This document shows, in pieces, positions 43,683 to 52,457 of a stretch of DNA of 64,000 bases (positions are counted from its first letter, which is position 1; each line of letters begins with the position of its first letter). Below the pieces are notes generated by a model. It ran no database searches. It was given only the letters and a program-made list of their open reading frames with translations, and was not told the origin of the DNA. The stretch is from Oceanobacillus oncorhynchi (GTDB lineage: Bacteria > Bacillota > Bacilli > Bacillales > Amphibacillaceae). The stretch lies in the NCBI RefSeq assembly GCF_000821065.1, contig NZ_CDGG01000001.1:3906001-3970000 (forward strand), read 5' to 3'. A program made the translations under genes and the position numbers.

Positions 43683-43719
43683 AAAAAGCCTTGCCATCAC
43701 TTGCTCGACAAGACTTTTC
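43683..43719 (-). terminator. Terminator after HMG-CoA lyase gene
   Basis: Minus-strand arms AAAAGTCTTG and CAAGGCTTTTT around a 15-nt loop, 18 bp past the stop. Confidence 0.75.
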
Positions 43720-43736
43720 CGCTGTTTGTTTTATCT

Positions 43737-44639
43737 TCATGCATTTTTCAAATAAGCTACCGATCTGCTCGGCAATGTTTTTCCAAGCTTATTTTGAATA
43801 TATATACTTGCTTCCTGAATACGTTTCTCATTTATTCCTGTCTCAATTCCCAGCCCGTTTAACAAATACAGCACATCATTGGTAGCAACATTACCTGCAG
43901 CTCCCGGTGCATAAGGACAACCGCCCAGGCCGCCGATGGTACTGTCGAAACGGGTAATTCCCATGTGAAGCGCCGTCATGATATTAGCTATTGCCATTCC
44001 TCTCGTATCATGAAAATGTAGTATCAGTTTATCTTTTGGAAAATAAGGAAAAAGACCTTTGAGCAATTTCTCCACTTGCGTCGGCACAGCTGTTCCAATG
44101 GTATCACCAAGGGAAAGATAGTCCACTCCGCTCTCAATTAATTGGTCACATACACTGAGCACATCCTCTACTGCAATCCGTCCCTCGTATGGACAATCAA
44201 ATACCGTAGAAACATAGCCTGTTACTATTTTCCCGGCATTTTTAGCTTCTTTGATAACCTCAGTTAATATCGGATATGTCTCTGGAATTCGTTTATTAAT
44301 ATTTTTGAGGTTATGCGTCTCACTCGCCGACATAAACACGGAGGCACCGTCAATACCAGCCTCTAAAGCGTGCTCCAGCCCTTTCATATTCGGTACTAAA
44401 GCAGAATAGACGACCCCTTTTTCACGGTTGATCCGTTTGCCTACCTCCCTTGCATCCTTCAGTGCAGGAATCATTTTTGGATGAACAAAGGATGAATACT
44501 CAATTTCCGAGACGCCGGTTTTGGAAAGCATATTAATCCATGTAACCTTATCCTCTGTAGAAATCCATTTCTGCTCGTTCTGCAGACCGTCTCTTGGTCC
44601 GACTTCCTTTAAATAAACATTGCTTGGTAATCCACACAT
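43737..44639 (-). CDS. yngG: Hydroxymethylglutaryl-CoA lyase
   Basis: Cleaves HMG-CoA to acetoacetate and acetyl-CoA, the last step of leucine breakdown. The 300-residue TIM barrel has KEVGPRDGLQNE (metal site), FHDTRGMAIAN and the signature GGLGGCPYAPGAAGNVATND containing the catalytic Cys. Start ATG follows AAAGGAGG. In B. subtilis yngG sits in a leucine-degradation operon; here no acyl-CoA dehydrogenase or carboxylase gene is adjacent. Confidence 0.95.
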   Translation of the reverse strand: MCGLPSNVYLKEVGPRDGLQNEQKWISTEDKVTWINMLSKTGVSEIEYSSFVHPKMIPALKDAREVGKRINREKGVVYSALVPNMKGLEHALEAGIDGASVFMSASETHNLKNINKRIPETYPILTEVIKEAKNAGKIVTGYVSTVFDCPYEGRIAVEDVLSVCDQLIESGVDYLSLGDTIGTAVPTQVEKLLKGLFPYFPKDKLILHFHDTRGMAIANIMTALHMGITRFDSTIGGLGGCPYAPGAAGNVATNDVLYLLNGLGIETGINEKRIQEASIYIQNKLGKTLPSRSVAYLKNA

Positions 44640-45026
44640 TCATACCCCTCCTTTGTATGCGTTTTCAATTCAAGCTATGAAAATATACCTCGATTGTGCA
44701 TGACCCGCCAAATAAGCCAGCATAGATATTGCAAGGTATTACAATAACCTCATGCAAATTACCCCTCTTTATATACTACAAATAAAATTCAATCCAGTTT
44801 CCTTCTGTTCAACTTTGTTGAATCAAGTATATAATAAAATTTCTGAAAATGTCAATCCTGCCTGCTGTCAAAATGAAACAATTTTGATAAAATATATTCA
44901 TAGTGCCATTTACAGAATACTTTCCTATTTAGGGTTTACAAATCGTCTGTAAAATGATTCTGTCCGTTTTTAATATACGTTTTGAACGATGTAAAACATA
45001 CGATAATTTAGATAAGGAGCGTTTCC
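44640..45026. other. Divergent promoter region with one inverted repeat
   Basis: 387 bp between the minus-strand HMG-CoA lyase and the plus-strand amidohydrolase. It contains GTTCAAC-TTT-GTTGAAT (44807-44823), a short perfect palindrome that could be an operator. I find no gene. Confidence 0.4.
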
Positions 45027-46622
45027 ATGATAAAGATATATACCAATGGGGTCATACATACATTTCAAACTTCGCAGCCAGTTATACAGGCTGTTGTTAT
45101 TAAAGATGGACATTTCATAGATATGGGATCCAATGAACAAATGCTTTCTTTTTGGAGCGCAAAAAGTGATGCGGTAATTGATCTGGGTGGAAAAGCTGCT
45201 ACGCCGGGGTTAACAGATACACACCTCCACCTTTCTATGCAGGCAATGAAGTTTATTGATTTAGATGTGACCGGCGTCACAAAGAAAGAAGTATTTTTAA
45301 ATAAAATAAAACAGCGTGCCGATACATTGGACAAGGGAGAATGGCTGCTTGGCGCCGGCTGGGATGAAAATCTATTCACTGACGGCGGTCTGCCTACGAA
45401 AGAAGAGCTTGATGCGGCTGCCCCGCACCACCCGCTTTTTCTGACAAGAATATGCGAGCATGCAGCCGTTGTTAACTCGAAGGCGCTTGAGGAAATTAAT
45501 TATTCCAGCACGCTTGCTGTTCCAGAGAGCGGCGAGATTGTAACGGATGCAAATGGAGAACCCACCGGTTTAATTCTTGAATCAGCAGCGGTATTATTTA
45601 AAGCAAAAATCCCTGATAAATCCTATCAAACATGGAAAAAAGCACTTCGTAAAACCATTTCCACCGTTTCTGGATATGGTGTAACCAGTGTGCATTCCAA
45701 TGATCCGGCTTATTTAGGCGGCTTACAGCAAACCTACCAGCTCTATCAGGAATTATTAAATGAAGAAAAAATGGGTCTGCGGGCAAATCTATTAATTGAT
45801 TATCCTTTCTTAGAGGATCTGCATACAGCGGGAATGTACACCGGATATGGGAATAATATGCTGCAAATCGGAGCGGTAAAAATATTTGCAGACGGTGCTT
45901 TCGGCAGAAGAACGGCACTATTGAAGGAAGCATACTCCGATCAGCCCGGGCAATTTGGAGAAGCAATGCTCTCGCAGGATACATTGTACACTATCGTAAA
46001 ACGCGCAAGGGAAATGGGTATGCCTGTTGCTGTTCATACAATTGGCGACCAGGCATTGGAAAATGTCCTTGATACCCTGGACCAATTTCCGGCATCCGCC
46101 TATAGAGACCGTCTGATACATGCGCAGGTCATTAATCCAGACCTAGTAAAGCGCCTTGCAACGCCGGATCGTATCGTTGATATTCAGCCTCGCTTCCTTG
46201 CAAGTGACTATCCATGGGTTACAGAGCGTCTTGGCGAAGCACGCATGCCTTATGCCTATGCCTGGAAAACATTACTTGATAATGGCATTATCTGCGGCGG
46301 TGGCTCAGATGCACCTGTTGAACCGTTGAATCCTTTACTCGGGATTCATGCGGCAGTTACCAGAAAAGCTCCCGGTGAAACACACAGCGGCTGGTACCCA
46401 GAACAAAAATTAAGCATGCACGAAGCTTTTTATCTATTTACAAAATACGCAGCTTATACAACAAATGAAGAAAAGCTAAAAGGAACCATTTCCCGCGGCA
46501 AGCTGGCAGATATGACGGTTTATTCTGCCGACCCATTTCAAATGAAGAATGCAGACGAATTAGTAGATACCAATATTGAAATGACGATTGTTGATGGAAA
46601 CATTGTATATAGGAAAGGATAG
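45027..46622 (+). CDS. YtcJ-type amidohydrolase
   Basis: A 531-residue metal-dependent hydrolase of the amidohydrolase superfamily. Metal-site motifs are TDTHLHLS (near 64), a Lys strand in GAVKIFADGAFG (near 287), AVHTIGDQA (near 335), RLIHAQ (near 363) and the catalytic Asp in GGGSDAPVEP (near 429). It has no signal peptide. Family members remove N-acyl or amide groups from various small molecules; the substrate here is unknown. Start ATG follows AAGGAG by 7 nt. Single-gene unit. Confidence 0.9.
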   Translation: MIKIYTNGVIHTFQTSQPVIQAVVIKDGHFIDMGSNEQMLSFWSAKSDAVIDLGGKAATPGLTDTHLHLSMQAMKFIDLDVTGVTKKEVFLNKIKQRADTLDKGEWLLGAGWDENLFTDGGLPTKEELDAAAPHHPLFLTRICEHAAVVNSKALEEINYSSTLAVPESGEIVTDANGEPTGLILESAAVLFKAKIPDKSYQTWKKALRKTISTVSGYGVTSVHSNDPAYLGGLQQTYQLYQELLNEEKMGLRANLLIDYPFLEDLHTAGMYTGYGNNMLQIGAVKIFADGAFGRRTALLKEAYSDQPGQFGEAMLSQDTLYTIVKRAREMGMPVAVHTIGDQALENVLDTLDQFPASAYRDRLIHAQVINPDLVKRLATPDRIVDIQPRFLASDYPWVTERLGEARMPYAYAWKTLLDNGIICGGGSDAPVEPLNPLLGIHAAVTRKAPGETHSGWYPEQKLSMHEAFYLFTKYAAYTTNEEKLKGTISRGKLADMTVYSADPFQMKNADELVDTNIEMTIVDGNIVYRKG

Positions 46623-46643
46623 AAACAATAAATTCGATGTATT

Positions 46644-46680
46644 GCAGTGAAAAATCCAGCATGATTTTTCACTGCTTATT
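46644..46680. terminator. Bidirectional terminator between amidohydrolase and SLC13 permease genes
   Basis: Perfect 13-bp arms GCAGTGAAAAATC (46644-46656) and GATTTTTCACTGC (46663-46675). Confidence 0.85.
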
Positions 46681-46695
46681 TATTATAATTAATCT

Positions 46696-47964
46696 TTAAA
46701 ATGGCCAAATCAACGGCACAATGACAACGCATACAATCAGCTGAATAACCAAAAATGGAAAACCGCATTTAATATAATCAAGGAATGTATAATTTCCCGG
46801 ACCATAAATCATTGTATTAGGCGGTGTGCCAACAGGAGAGGCATAGGCTGCAGATGCACCTACACAAACCGTCATTAAAATTGCTTTTGGATCAACTCCC
46901 ATACTTGCTGCGATAACTAATCCAATCGGAGCCATAAGTGCTGCCGCTGCTGTATTGGACATGACAGAGGTCAGTACAGTGGTTACTCCGAAAATTAAAG
47001 CGGTAATAACATACGGTCCGGCGTTGCTTCCTGCCATCTCCAGTACATAATCCGCAATCATCTGTGCAGCGCCTGTTTCTGCTAAAGCAGTCGCCATCGG
47101 CATCATGGCGGCTACTAAAATGATTGTGGAGAAATCTAAGGAACGGTATGCTTTTTTCTCCGACATCGTACGTGTTAAAACAATAACCATTGCCCCCATA
47201 ACAGAAACAATATGCAAAGGAATTCCAAATTGCTCTTCAAAGATCATAAAAACGACTGCTGCCAGCAAAACTCCAATGGCAACCATTTGTTTCCATGTGG
47301 CTTCTTCGCTTGTAGCTTCTTCTTCATTTTTCGTATCAGCTTCTTCCAAAGCCGTTTCCCGATTCGGAATAAGCTTATAACCAATCGTCATCATGTAAAT
47401 AATACCAATAATCGTTAGAGGAATTCCGATATAGGCAAATTCAAAGAATCCGAATACAGGTGTATTTTCATTTTCCATCACACTCTGAACGGCGAGGTTG
47501 CCGTTCGTTCCAACCAGTGTTATCATGCCGCCTAAAGCAGTTGCATAGGCTAAGGGCATTAATAATTTAGAGCTGGAAAAGCCGGAAGAAGCAGCAATTG
47601 CAATAACAATCGGCATCATTACTGCCGTTGTACTTGTATTTGACAGAAAAGCAGATAAACCTGCTCCAATTACCATCACAGCAAATAGCAGCTGCTTTTC
47701 CGTTTTAGCAAATCTCGTAATTAAATTTCCCATTCTTCTCGCTACACCTGTTTCAAATAATGCTGCACCAATAATAAACATCCCTGAAATAAGCAGTACA
47801 ACATTATTTGTCAATCCAGAAAATACGGTTTCAGCATCTATAATTCCAGTAAGGTATAACAGCATGGTGGCTAGAAGTGCGGTCAGTGCAACTGGTATTA
47901 CCCCAGTTAAAAATAATATCGTTGCTAACAATAAAATAAGTAATGTAATTATCGCCGGGCTCAT
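46696..47964 (-). CDS. SLC13/DASS-family anion permease
   Basis: A 422-residue transporter with about 11 membrane helices. Both halves carry the SNT sodium/carboxylate motifs of the family: AFLSNTSTTAVMMPIV (near 110) and VMSNTAAAALMAPIG (near 350), plus GTNGNLA and GTPPNTMIYG. A charged cytoplasmic loop (EEADTKNEEEATSEEATWK) separates the halves. Substrates of the family are di- and tricarboxylates or sulfate. It is 12 bp after the lyase gene and shares its promoter, so a carboxylate substrate for the lyase is likely. Confidence 0.93.
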   Translation of the reverse strand: MSPAIITLLILLLATILFLTGVIPVALTALLATMLLYLTGIIDAETVFSGLTNNVVLLISGMFIIGAALFETGVARRMGNLITRFAKTEKQLLFAVMVIGAGLSAFLSNTSTTAVMMPIVIAIAASSGFSSSKLLMPLAYATALGGMITLVGTNGNLAVQSVMENENTPVFGFFEFAYIGIPLTIIGIIYMMTIGYKLIPNRETALEEADTKNEEEATSEEATWKQMVAIGVLLAAVVFMIFEEQFGIPLHIVSVMGAMVIVLTRTMSEKKAYRSLDFSTIILVAAMMPMATALAETGAAQMIADYVLEMAGSNAGPYVITALIFGVTTVLTSVMSNTAAAALMAPIGLVIAASMGVDPKAILMTVCVGASAAYASPVGTPPNTMIYGPGNYTFLDYIKCGFPFLVIQLIVCVVIVPLIWPF

Positions 47965-47976
47965 TTTACATACCTC

Positions 47977-49344
47977 CTAGTTGATAGATGTATCCTGATT
48001 TCCCCATTTTTCCTCTACTCTCGAAATAAACGTTTTACATAACCCAATATAGTTCTTCGGCTCCAGCAGTTTTTTAGCTTCTTCCTCACTGATATGATTC
48101 GTAATTCGTTCATCGGTCAAAACAACATCTATCAAAGATTTCTTTTCTTCAAATGCTTTCATAGAGACTTCATAAACGATATCATGCGCCTCGCCCCGGC
48201 CCACAAATTCACCTAAGGACAGCATTAAATTTTCAGATACGATTAGACCTTGTAAAAGATTTAAGTTGCGTTCCATATTATCTGGATACACGATAAATCG
48301 TTCCAGCACGCCTTGTATCTGCTCCAATCCGCCGCTTGTCAGCATACATATTTGCGGCAGGTAGGACCATTCCGTTGTCCAAAAAGTCATATCTCTTTCA
48401 TGCTCTTGGATCATTGCATCAAAACTTAAACTGGCATTTCTTTGCACTACTCTAGTTAAACCGACAACATACTCACAAATCATAGGATTCCGCTTATGCG
48501 GCATGGTACTGCTGCCGACTTGTCCCATCTTAAATCCTTCTTCCATTTCCCCTATCTCTGACTTTTGCAAATTAATTATTTCATTTGCTATTTTTCCTAT
48601 CGTTCCTGAAATCATCGCAATAATACTTGCAAATTCTGCAAATCCATCTCTTTGTACATGCCAGGTAATCGTAGGCTGTACTAAACCTAAGTATTCACAA
48701 AAACGTTTTTGTACCGCCAGCCCGTCATTATGAATCGAGGCCAATGTGCCGGCTGCTCCCCCAAAGGAACCTAGTAAATATCTTTCTTTGCCTGCTTCTA
48801 ATCTTTCAATGTGCTTACCTATCTCATCTGCCCAAATAGCAATCTTGTAACCTAGTGTAATGGGAAGCGCATGCTGCCCATGTGTTCTTCCAGGCATCAC
48901 GGTTTCTGCATGCTCTTCTGCTAATTGCAGCAGCTTCTTAAGAAATTGCTTTAATTGCTTTACCAACACCTCTTGTGCTTGTTTTATTTGCAATACAACT
49001 GCGGTATCCATAATATCCTGGGTCGTAGCTCCCCAATGAATATAACCGCCAGCCTTCCCTCCAACTGATTTTGTAAATTCCCGTATTTGAACAATTAAAG
49101 GATGGGTCGTATCCACAATCCCTTTTCGAATAATTTCCCGATCAAAATCATTAATATCTGCTTTCTTTTCAATTTCTTCCGCCGCAAATTTCGGTATAAC
49201 ACCAACATCTGCTTCTGCTTTTGCTAACGCAATCCAAGTATCCAGCCATTTCTGAAGCAGGCTATCATCTGAAAAAACCTCTCTCATCTCTTCTGAAACA
49301 AAAATGCCACGCAATAAATCGGAATCCAAAACACTTGATTTCAT
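47977..49344 (-). CDS. Fumarase/aspartase-superfamily lyase (PcaB/adenylosuccinate lyase-like)
   Basis: A 455-residue beta-elimination enzyme with the superfamily signature GSSTMPHKRNPM near residue 280 and the active-site stretches GYIHWGATTQDIMDT and MPGRTHGQHALP. It resembles 3-carboxy-cis,cis-muconate cycloisomerase and adenylosuccinate lyase more than fumarase. The cell's housekeeping purB would be expected elsewhere, so this is probably catabolic. Start ATG follows GGAGGG. It is the first gene of a two-gene operon with the permease, under two operators of the divergent LacI-type regulator. Confidence 0.88.
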   Translation of the reverse strand: MKSSVLDSDLLRGIFVSEEMREVFSDDSLLQKWLDTWIALAKAEADVGVIPKFAAEEIEKKADINDFDREIIRKGIVDTTHPLIVQIREFTKSVGGKAGGYIHWGATTQDIMDTAVVLQIKQAQEVLVKQLKQFLKKLLQLAEEHAETVMPGRTHGQHALPITLGYKIAIWADEIGKHIERLEAGKERYLLGSFGGAAGTLASIHNDGLAVQKRFCEYLGLVQPTITWHVQRDGFAEFASIIAMISGTIGKIANEIINLQKSEIGEMEEGFKMGQVGSSTMPHKRNPMICEYVVGLTRVVQRNASLSFDAMIQEHERDMTFWTTEWSYLPQICMLTSGGLEQIQGVLERFIVYPDNMERNLNLLQGLIVSENLMLSLGEFVGRGEAHDIVYEVSMKAFEEKKSLIDVVLTDERITNHISEEEAKKLLEPKNYIGLCKTFISRVEEKWGNQDTSIN

Positions 49345-49376
49345 TATTTATCCCTCCAAGGTAATCGCTTCCATAA

Positions 49377-49394
49377 AAGGAAAACGTTTTTCTT
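49377..49394. promoter_or_regulatory. LacI-type operator, copy 1
   Basis: AAGGAAAACGTTTTTCTT, a near-palindrome with central CG typical of LacI/GalR operators, 33 bp upstream of the lyase start. An identical 18-bp copy lies 79 bp away. Confidence 0.8.
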
Positions 49395-49455
49395 TTTGTG
49401 TTTCCATTAATCCTATTATAAACAACCATCTATAACGATTATTTATAATTATTAT

Positions 49456-49473
49456 AAGGAAAACGTTTTTCTT
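49456..49473. promoter_or_regulatory. LacI-type operator, copy 2
   Basis: The same 18 bp, AAGGAAAACGTTTTTCTT, placed between the lyase promoter region and the regulator gene. The pair at 79-bp spacing would allow a looped repression complex. Confidence 0.8.
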
Positions 49474-49668
49474 ATATGTTTAAAAATATCCTAAGGTATA
49501 AAATGTTCCTTGTCAACTCTTTTTTTACTTTTCAATACTTATTGACTATTTACTAAACTGATAGAGCCCGAATTCACAAAAATATCTTGATTATAAACAA
49601 AATAATCCATAATACGTTATAATGAATAGAAAGAGGAATCGTTACCAGAGAAAGGACGTTGCTGCACA

Positions 49669-50679
49669 TTGACTACTTTAAAAGAGGTTGCCAAGCTGGC
49701 AAATGTACATCCCTCAGTTGTTTCCAGAGTGTTAAATAAGGACAATACATTAAATATCAAAGAAGAGACAAGAACAAGAATTAACGAAGCCATTAACGAA
49801 TTAAATTATAGCCCGAATTCCGCTGCGAGAAGCTTAAAAACAAATCAATCCCGAATGATTGGAATGGCAATCCCAGACTTTAACAACCCTGTTTATTCCA
49901 GTATTATTCATGGGGCTGAAGATCATGCTGCTATGGAAGGCTACCACCTGCTTGTCTACAGCATGAAACAAAAAGGCTTGGGAAAGGATTTCTTTTCTAA
50001 ATTGCTCAAGGAACGCATTGATGGGCTTTTAATCGCTACATCAGACATTAATAACAAGCATATTCTCAGCTTAAATGAGACCAAAAAACCTTTTGTGCTT
50101 GTCAACAGAATGATTCAGGATGTTGAGAATTATGTCATATTGGATGATGAGCGCGGCGGAAAATTAGCAACGAAGCATTTAATTGATCTAGGGCATCGTC
50201 ATATTGCCCATATTACCGGACCGCTATATACAGGAACTGCTTTAAAAAGATTTCAAGGCTACCGGGAAATGCTCCAGGAGAAAAACATTCCATTTGAAGT
50301 AAAATATGTTCAGGAAAGCGACTACACCATGGAGGGCGGATATCAATCCATGGAAAAACTGCTGGAGCTGGATTCTCCTCCAACAGCAATATTTGCAGCA
50401 AATGTAATGGTAGCAATGGGCGCAATCAAGGCTATCCATGATAATGGATTTCAAGTACCAGCTGATTTTTCCGTTATCGGTATCCATGATGTTTTCTTCG
50501 CGTCAGGACTGTCCCCTTCTCTGACTACTGTCGATATGCCTTTATATGAAATGGGATCCAGAGCAGTTGCCCAGCTGATAAATGCAATCAGCGAACGAAA
50601 GCTTAAGTTCCCAGGAGAGACTATCGATGGAGCTAACCTTATTCCACGCGAAAGTACACGCTCATTGCTGGATGAATAA
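49669..50679 (+). CDS. LacI-family transcriptional regulator
   Basis: A 336-residue repressor. The N-terminal HTH reads TLKEVAKLANVHPSVVSRVLN with the hinge helix YSPNSAARSLKTNQSRMIG. The periplasmic-binding-protein-like sensor runs from about 60 to 330 (GMAIPDFNNPVYSSIIHGAE, SVIGIHDVFFASGLSPSLTT). The start is TTG at 49669. It is divergent from the lyase-permease operon, and two identical operators lie between them, so it very probably controls that operon. The inducer is unknown but is likely a carboxylate or a product of the lyase. Confidence 0.94.
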   Translation: MTTLKEVAKLANVHPSVVSRVLNKDNTLNIKEETRTRINEAINELNYSPNSAARSLKTNQSRMIGMAIPDFNNPVYSSIIHGAEDHAAMEGYHLLVYSMKQKGLGKDFFSKLLKERIDGLLIATSDINNKHILSLNETKKPFVLVNRMIQDVENYVILDDERGGKLATKHLIDLGHRHIAHITGPLYTGTALKRFQGYREMLQEKNIPFEVKYVQESDYTMEGGYQSMEKLLELDSPPTAIFAANVMVAMGAIKAIHDNGFQVPADFSVIGIHDVFFASGLSPSLTTVDMPLYEMGSRAVAQLINAISERKLKFPGETIDGANLIPRESTRSLLDE

Positions 50680-51205
50680 ACTGGAGGTACATATTCTGAT
50701 ATATTCATTGAACCGTAATTCTATATTAGTTAGCAGACCAGATTAAGAACAGCATTCGCAGACAACTGGTTTTTCGAGTAAAAAACTTCATTTTATTTGT
50801 CAAAAGTGCGCAATATAAAATAAAGCCTAAATCCAATTATGTCTAAGGATTTGGCTTTATTAGCAGGTTATAATTTTTTAAAATATAGGAGCGGCGTATT
50901 GTTCGTTTTACAGGCATATAAGAAATCTCACCACTCTAACGGTGGTTTCCATTATGTTCTAGTTTCACTTGAAATTTTAAATCAAAAATTCTTTTATAAA
51001 AGTATTAGCAAGCTATGAAACATCAATAAGACAAATTGAAAAATATATTTACCGGTGTATATTATAAAAGAAAATTAGCCAAATGAAGTCCAGTCTAATA
51101 TCGAATTAAATCCAGCCATTCAAAAGTATAATAAAAACTTTAACTTTTTGGACCGCCACCTATGTAAACTTTTTTATCATCATTTGCTCCCTATCGAGGA
51201 ACAAA
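50680..51205. other. Intergenic region downstream of LacI-type gene
   Basis: About 525 bp of AT-rich sequence. A terminator-like hairpin lies at 50821-50859 (TAAAGCC/GGCTTTA and AAATCC/GGATTT with one bulged base), and a short stem CCACT-CTAAC-GGTGG near 50933. No gene is recognised. Confidence 0.45.
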
Positions 51206-51415
51206 TTAGGATAATTCATTATTATCTCCACACTTATCGACAATACGTTTTAACATGGTACCTATTATAATAGTTGACATAACAACAATGAAAGTAGTCC
51301 AAAAAGTGAGTTCAATTTCAAAAGTACCAATTATTAATATCCAAACAAATAGTACAATTAAACGCCAGATATCTTTTTTTAAATTCTTAATTTTTTTTAA
51401 TGCATTGTGTTTCAT
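51206..51415 (-). CDS. Hypothetical small two-helix membrane protein
   Basis: A 69-residue protein starting MKHNALKKIKNLKKDIWR. Two hydrophobic segments (about 17-32 and 37-54) follow the basic N-terminus. I recognise no family. The ATG at 51415 has AGAGGA 9 nt ahead; the frame upstream continues but lacks a better site. It is on the same strand as, and about 210 bp downstream of, the STM3941-like gene. Confidence 0.5.
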   Translation of the reverse strand: MKHNALKKIKNLKKDIWRLIVLFVWILIIGTFEIELTFWTTFIVVMSTIIIGTMLKRIVDKCGDNNELS

Positions 51416-51626
51416 ATTTCTACATCCTCTACATGATTTACTCTCTTTCCGCAATTTCTTTTAATCGGATTTTAACATGCAAATTATTGATTTTTTGTTT
51501 AGATTTTTTTCACCAATTTCTAATGAAAGCTTGGGTGATTGGCGGGGTAAGATCATATTTTCACACAAAGTCCGTTTCTTCATTTTGTTTTTGTGCTGTT
51601 TCAAAGATTGAAGTTTCGTTGTTTAC

Positions 51627-52136
51627 TTATTGTTGCATAATCAGATTTAACGTCTCTAGTAATCGAGAGCGATCTTGTTTTCGTGTAGCTTTTGGGTTAA
51701 TCGTAAATGGAGAATAACCAGTTACTCGATTCATACATAATCTCACTTTATTATGAAAGGATAATTGAGCAAAATAATCACCTTCGTTATATAAAACAAT
51801 CTCGAAGATGCTTTGAGATGAGACTTTAGATACCTTTATGTATTCGATATCCGTAAAATAAATGGTTACTTCACTTTTTGTATATGAATCTAATTGCAGA
51901 TATTCATCTGTTATCGTGATATAAGGATAACCCCGGAATATTTTCAATATATTTGCAATGGTAAAGAAACTAAATAAAACCATAATAAACAATGCCAAAG
52001 CGATAATTAGTATAGCTTCTTCTATATAGGCAATATACATTATTAAGGTCCCAAAAACGACAAGTAATAATGAAAAAATGATTCCGAGAAAAAGCTTCCC
52101 TTTTGAATGATAAAACTCTATTTTATTTTCTATCAA
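51627..52136 (-). CDS. STM3941-like membrane protein
   Basis: A 169-residue protein with two N-terminal helices (about 14-36 and 40-64) and a cytoplasmic C-terminal domain of PH-like appearance (YITITDEYLQLDSYTKSEVT, then FTDIEYIKVSKV). This layout matches the STM3941 family, which has no known function. Start ATG lies at 52136. It is divergent from the lipoprotein gene at 52458. Confidence 0.65.
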   Translation of the reverse strand: MIENKIEFYHSKGKLFLGIIFSLLLVVFGTLIMYIAYIEEAILIIALALFIMVLFSFFTIANILKIFRGYPYITITDEYLQLDSYTKSEVTIYFTDIEYIKVSKVSSQSIFEIVLYNEGDYFAQLSFHNKVRLCMNRVTGYSPFTINPKATRKQDRSRLLETLNLIMQQ

Positions 52137-52457
52137 ATTAAACCCCCCTTACAATTAGAAATACTTTTTTGTTATTAATATGCCTCTTATTCAATAAGGT
52201 AATAAAATTTTTTTTGCTTATTTTCTTCATGAACTTTCTCTTTTATCTAAAAAATTTCAATAAAATTTTTCTTCAATTGATACTAACTTTTTAACTGCCC
52301 TTATCATATCCCCATCAATTATCAACTATCATTTCTTAAAAAATCAAATAAAACAGGTAATTTTCTTCAAAAAAGAATAATTTTTTATGACTTTTTACAT
52401 TTTTCCACCTAAAATTATGTTACTATTATATATATTTTAAATATATGGAGGTATTAG
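52137..52457. other. Divergent promoter region, very AT-rich
   Basis: About 320 bp between the STM3941-like gene and the lipoprotein gene, with long A and T runs. The sequence TTATATATATTTTAAATATATGG immediately before the lipoprotein start contains the ribosome site and an AT palindrome. No gene is seen. Confidence 0.35.

Noticed and set aside
47977-49344. The lyase as the housekeeping adenylosuccinate lyase purB.
   Set aside because: It is longer than Bacillus PurB, resembles carboxymuconate cycloisomerase in the HWGATTQDI region, and is paired with a permease and a local repressor rather than purine genes.
49380-49392. The GAAAACGTTTTTC sites as CcpA cre elements.
   Set aside because: They match the cre consensus at only 11 of 14 positions, with the outer bases wrong. 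Two identical copies beside a LacI-type gene fit a dedicated repressor better.
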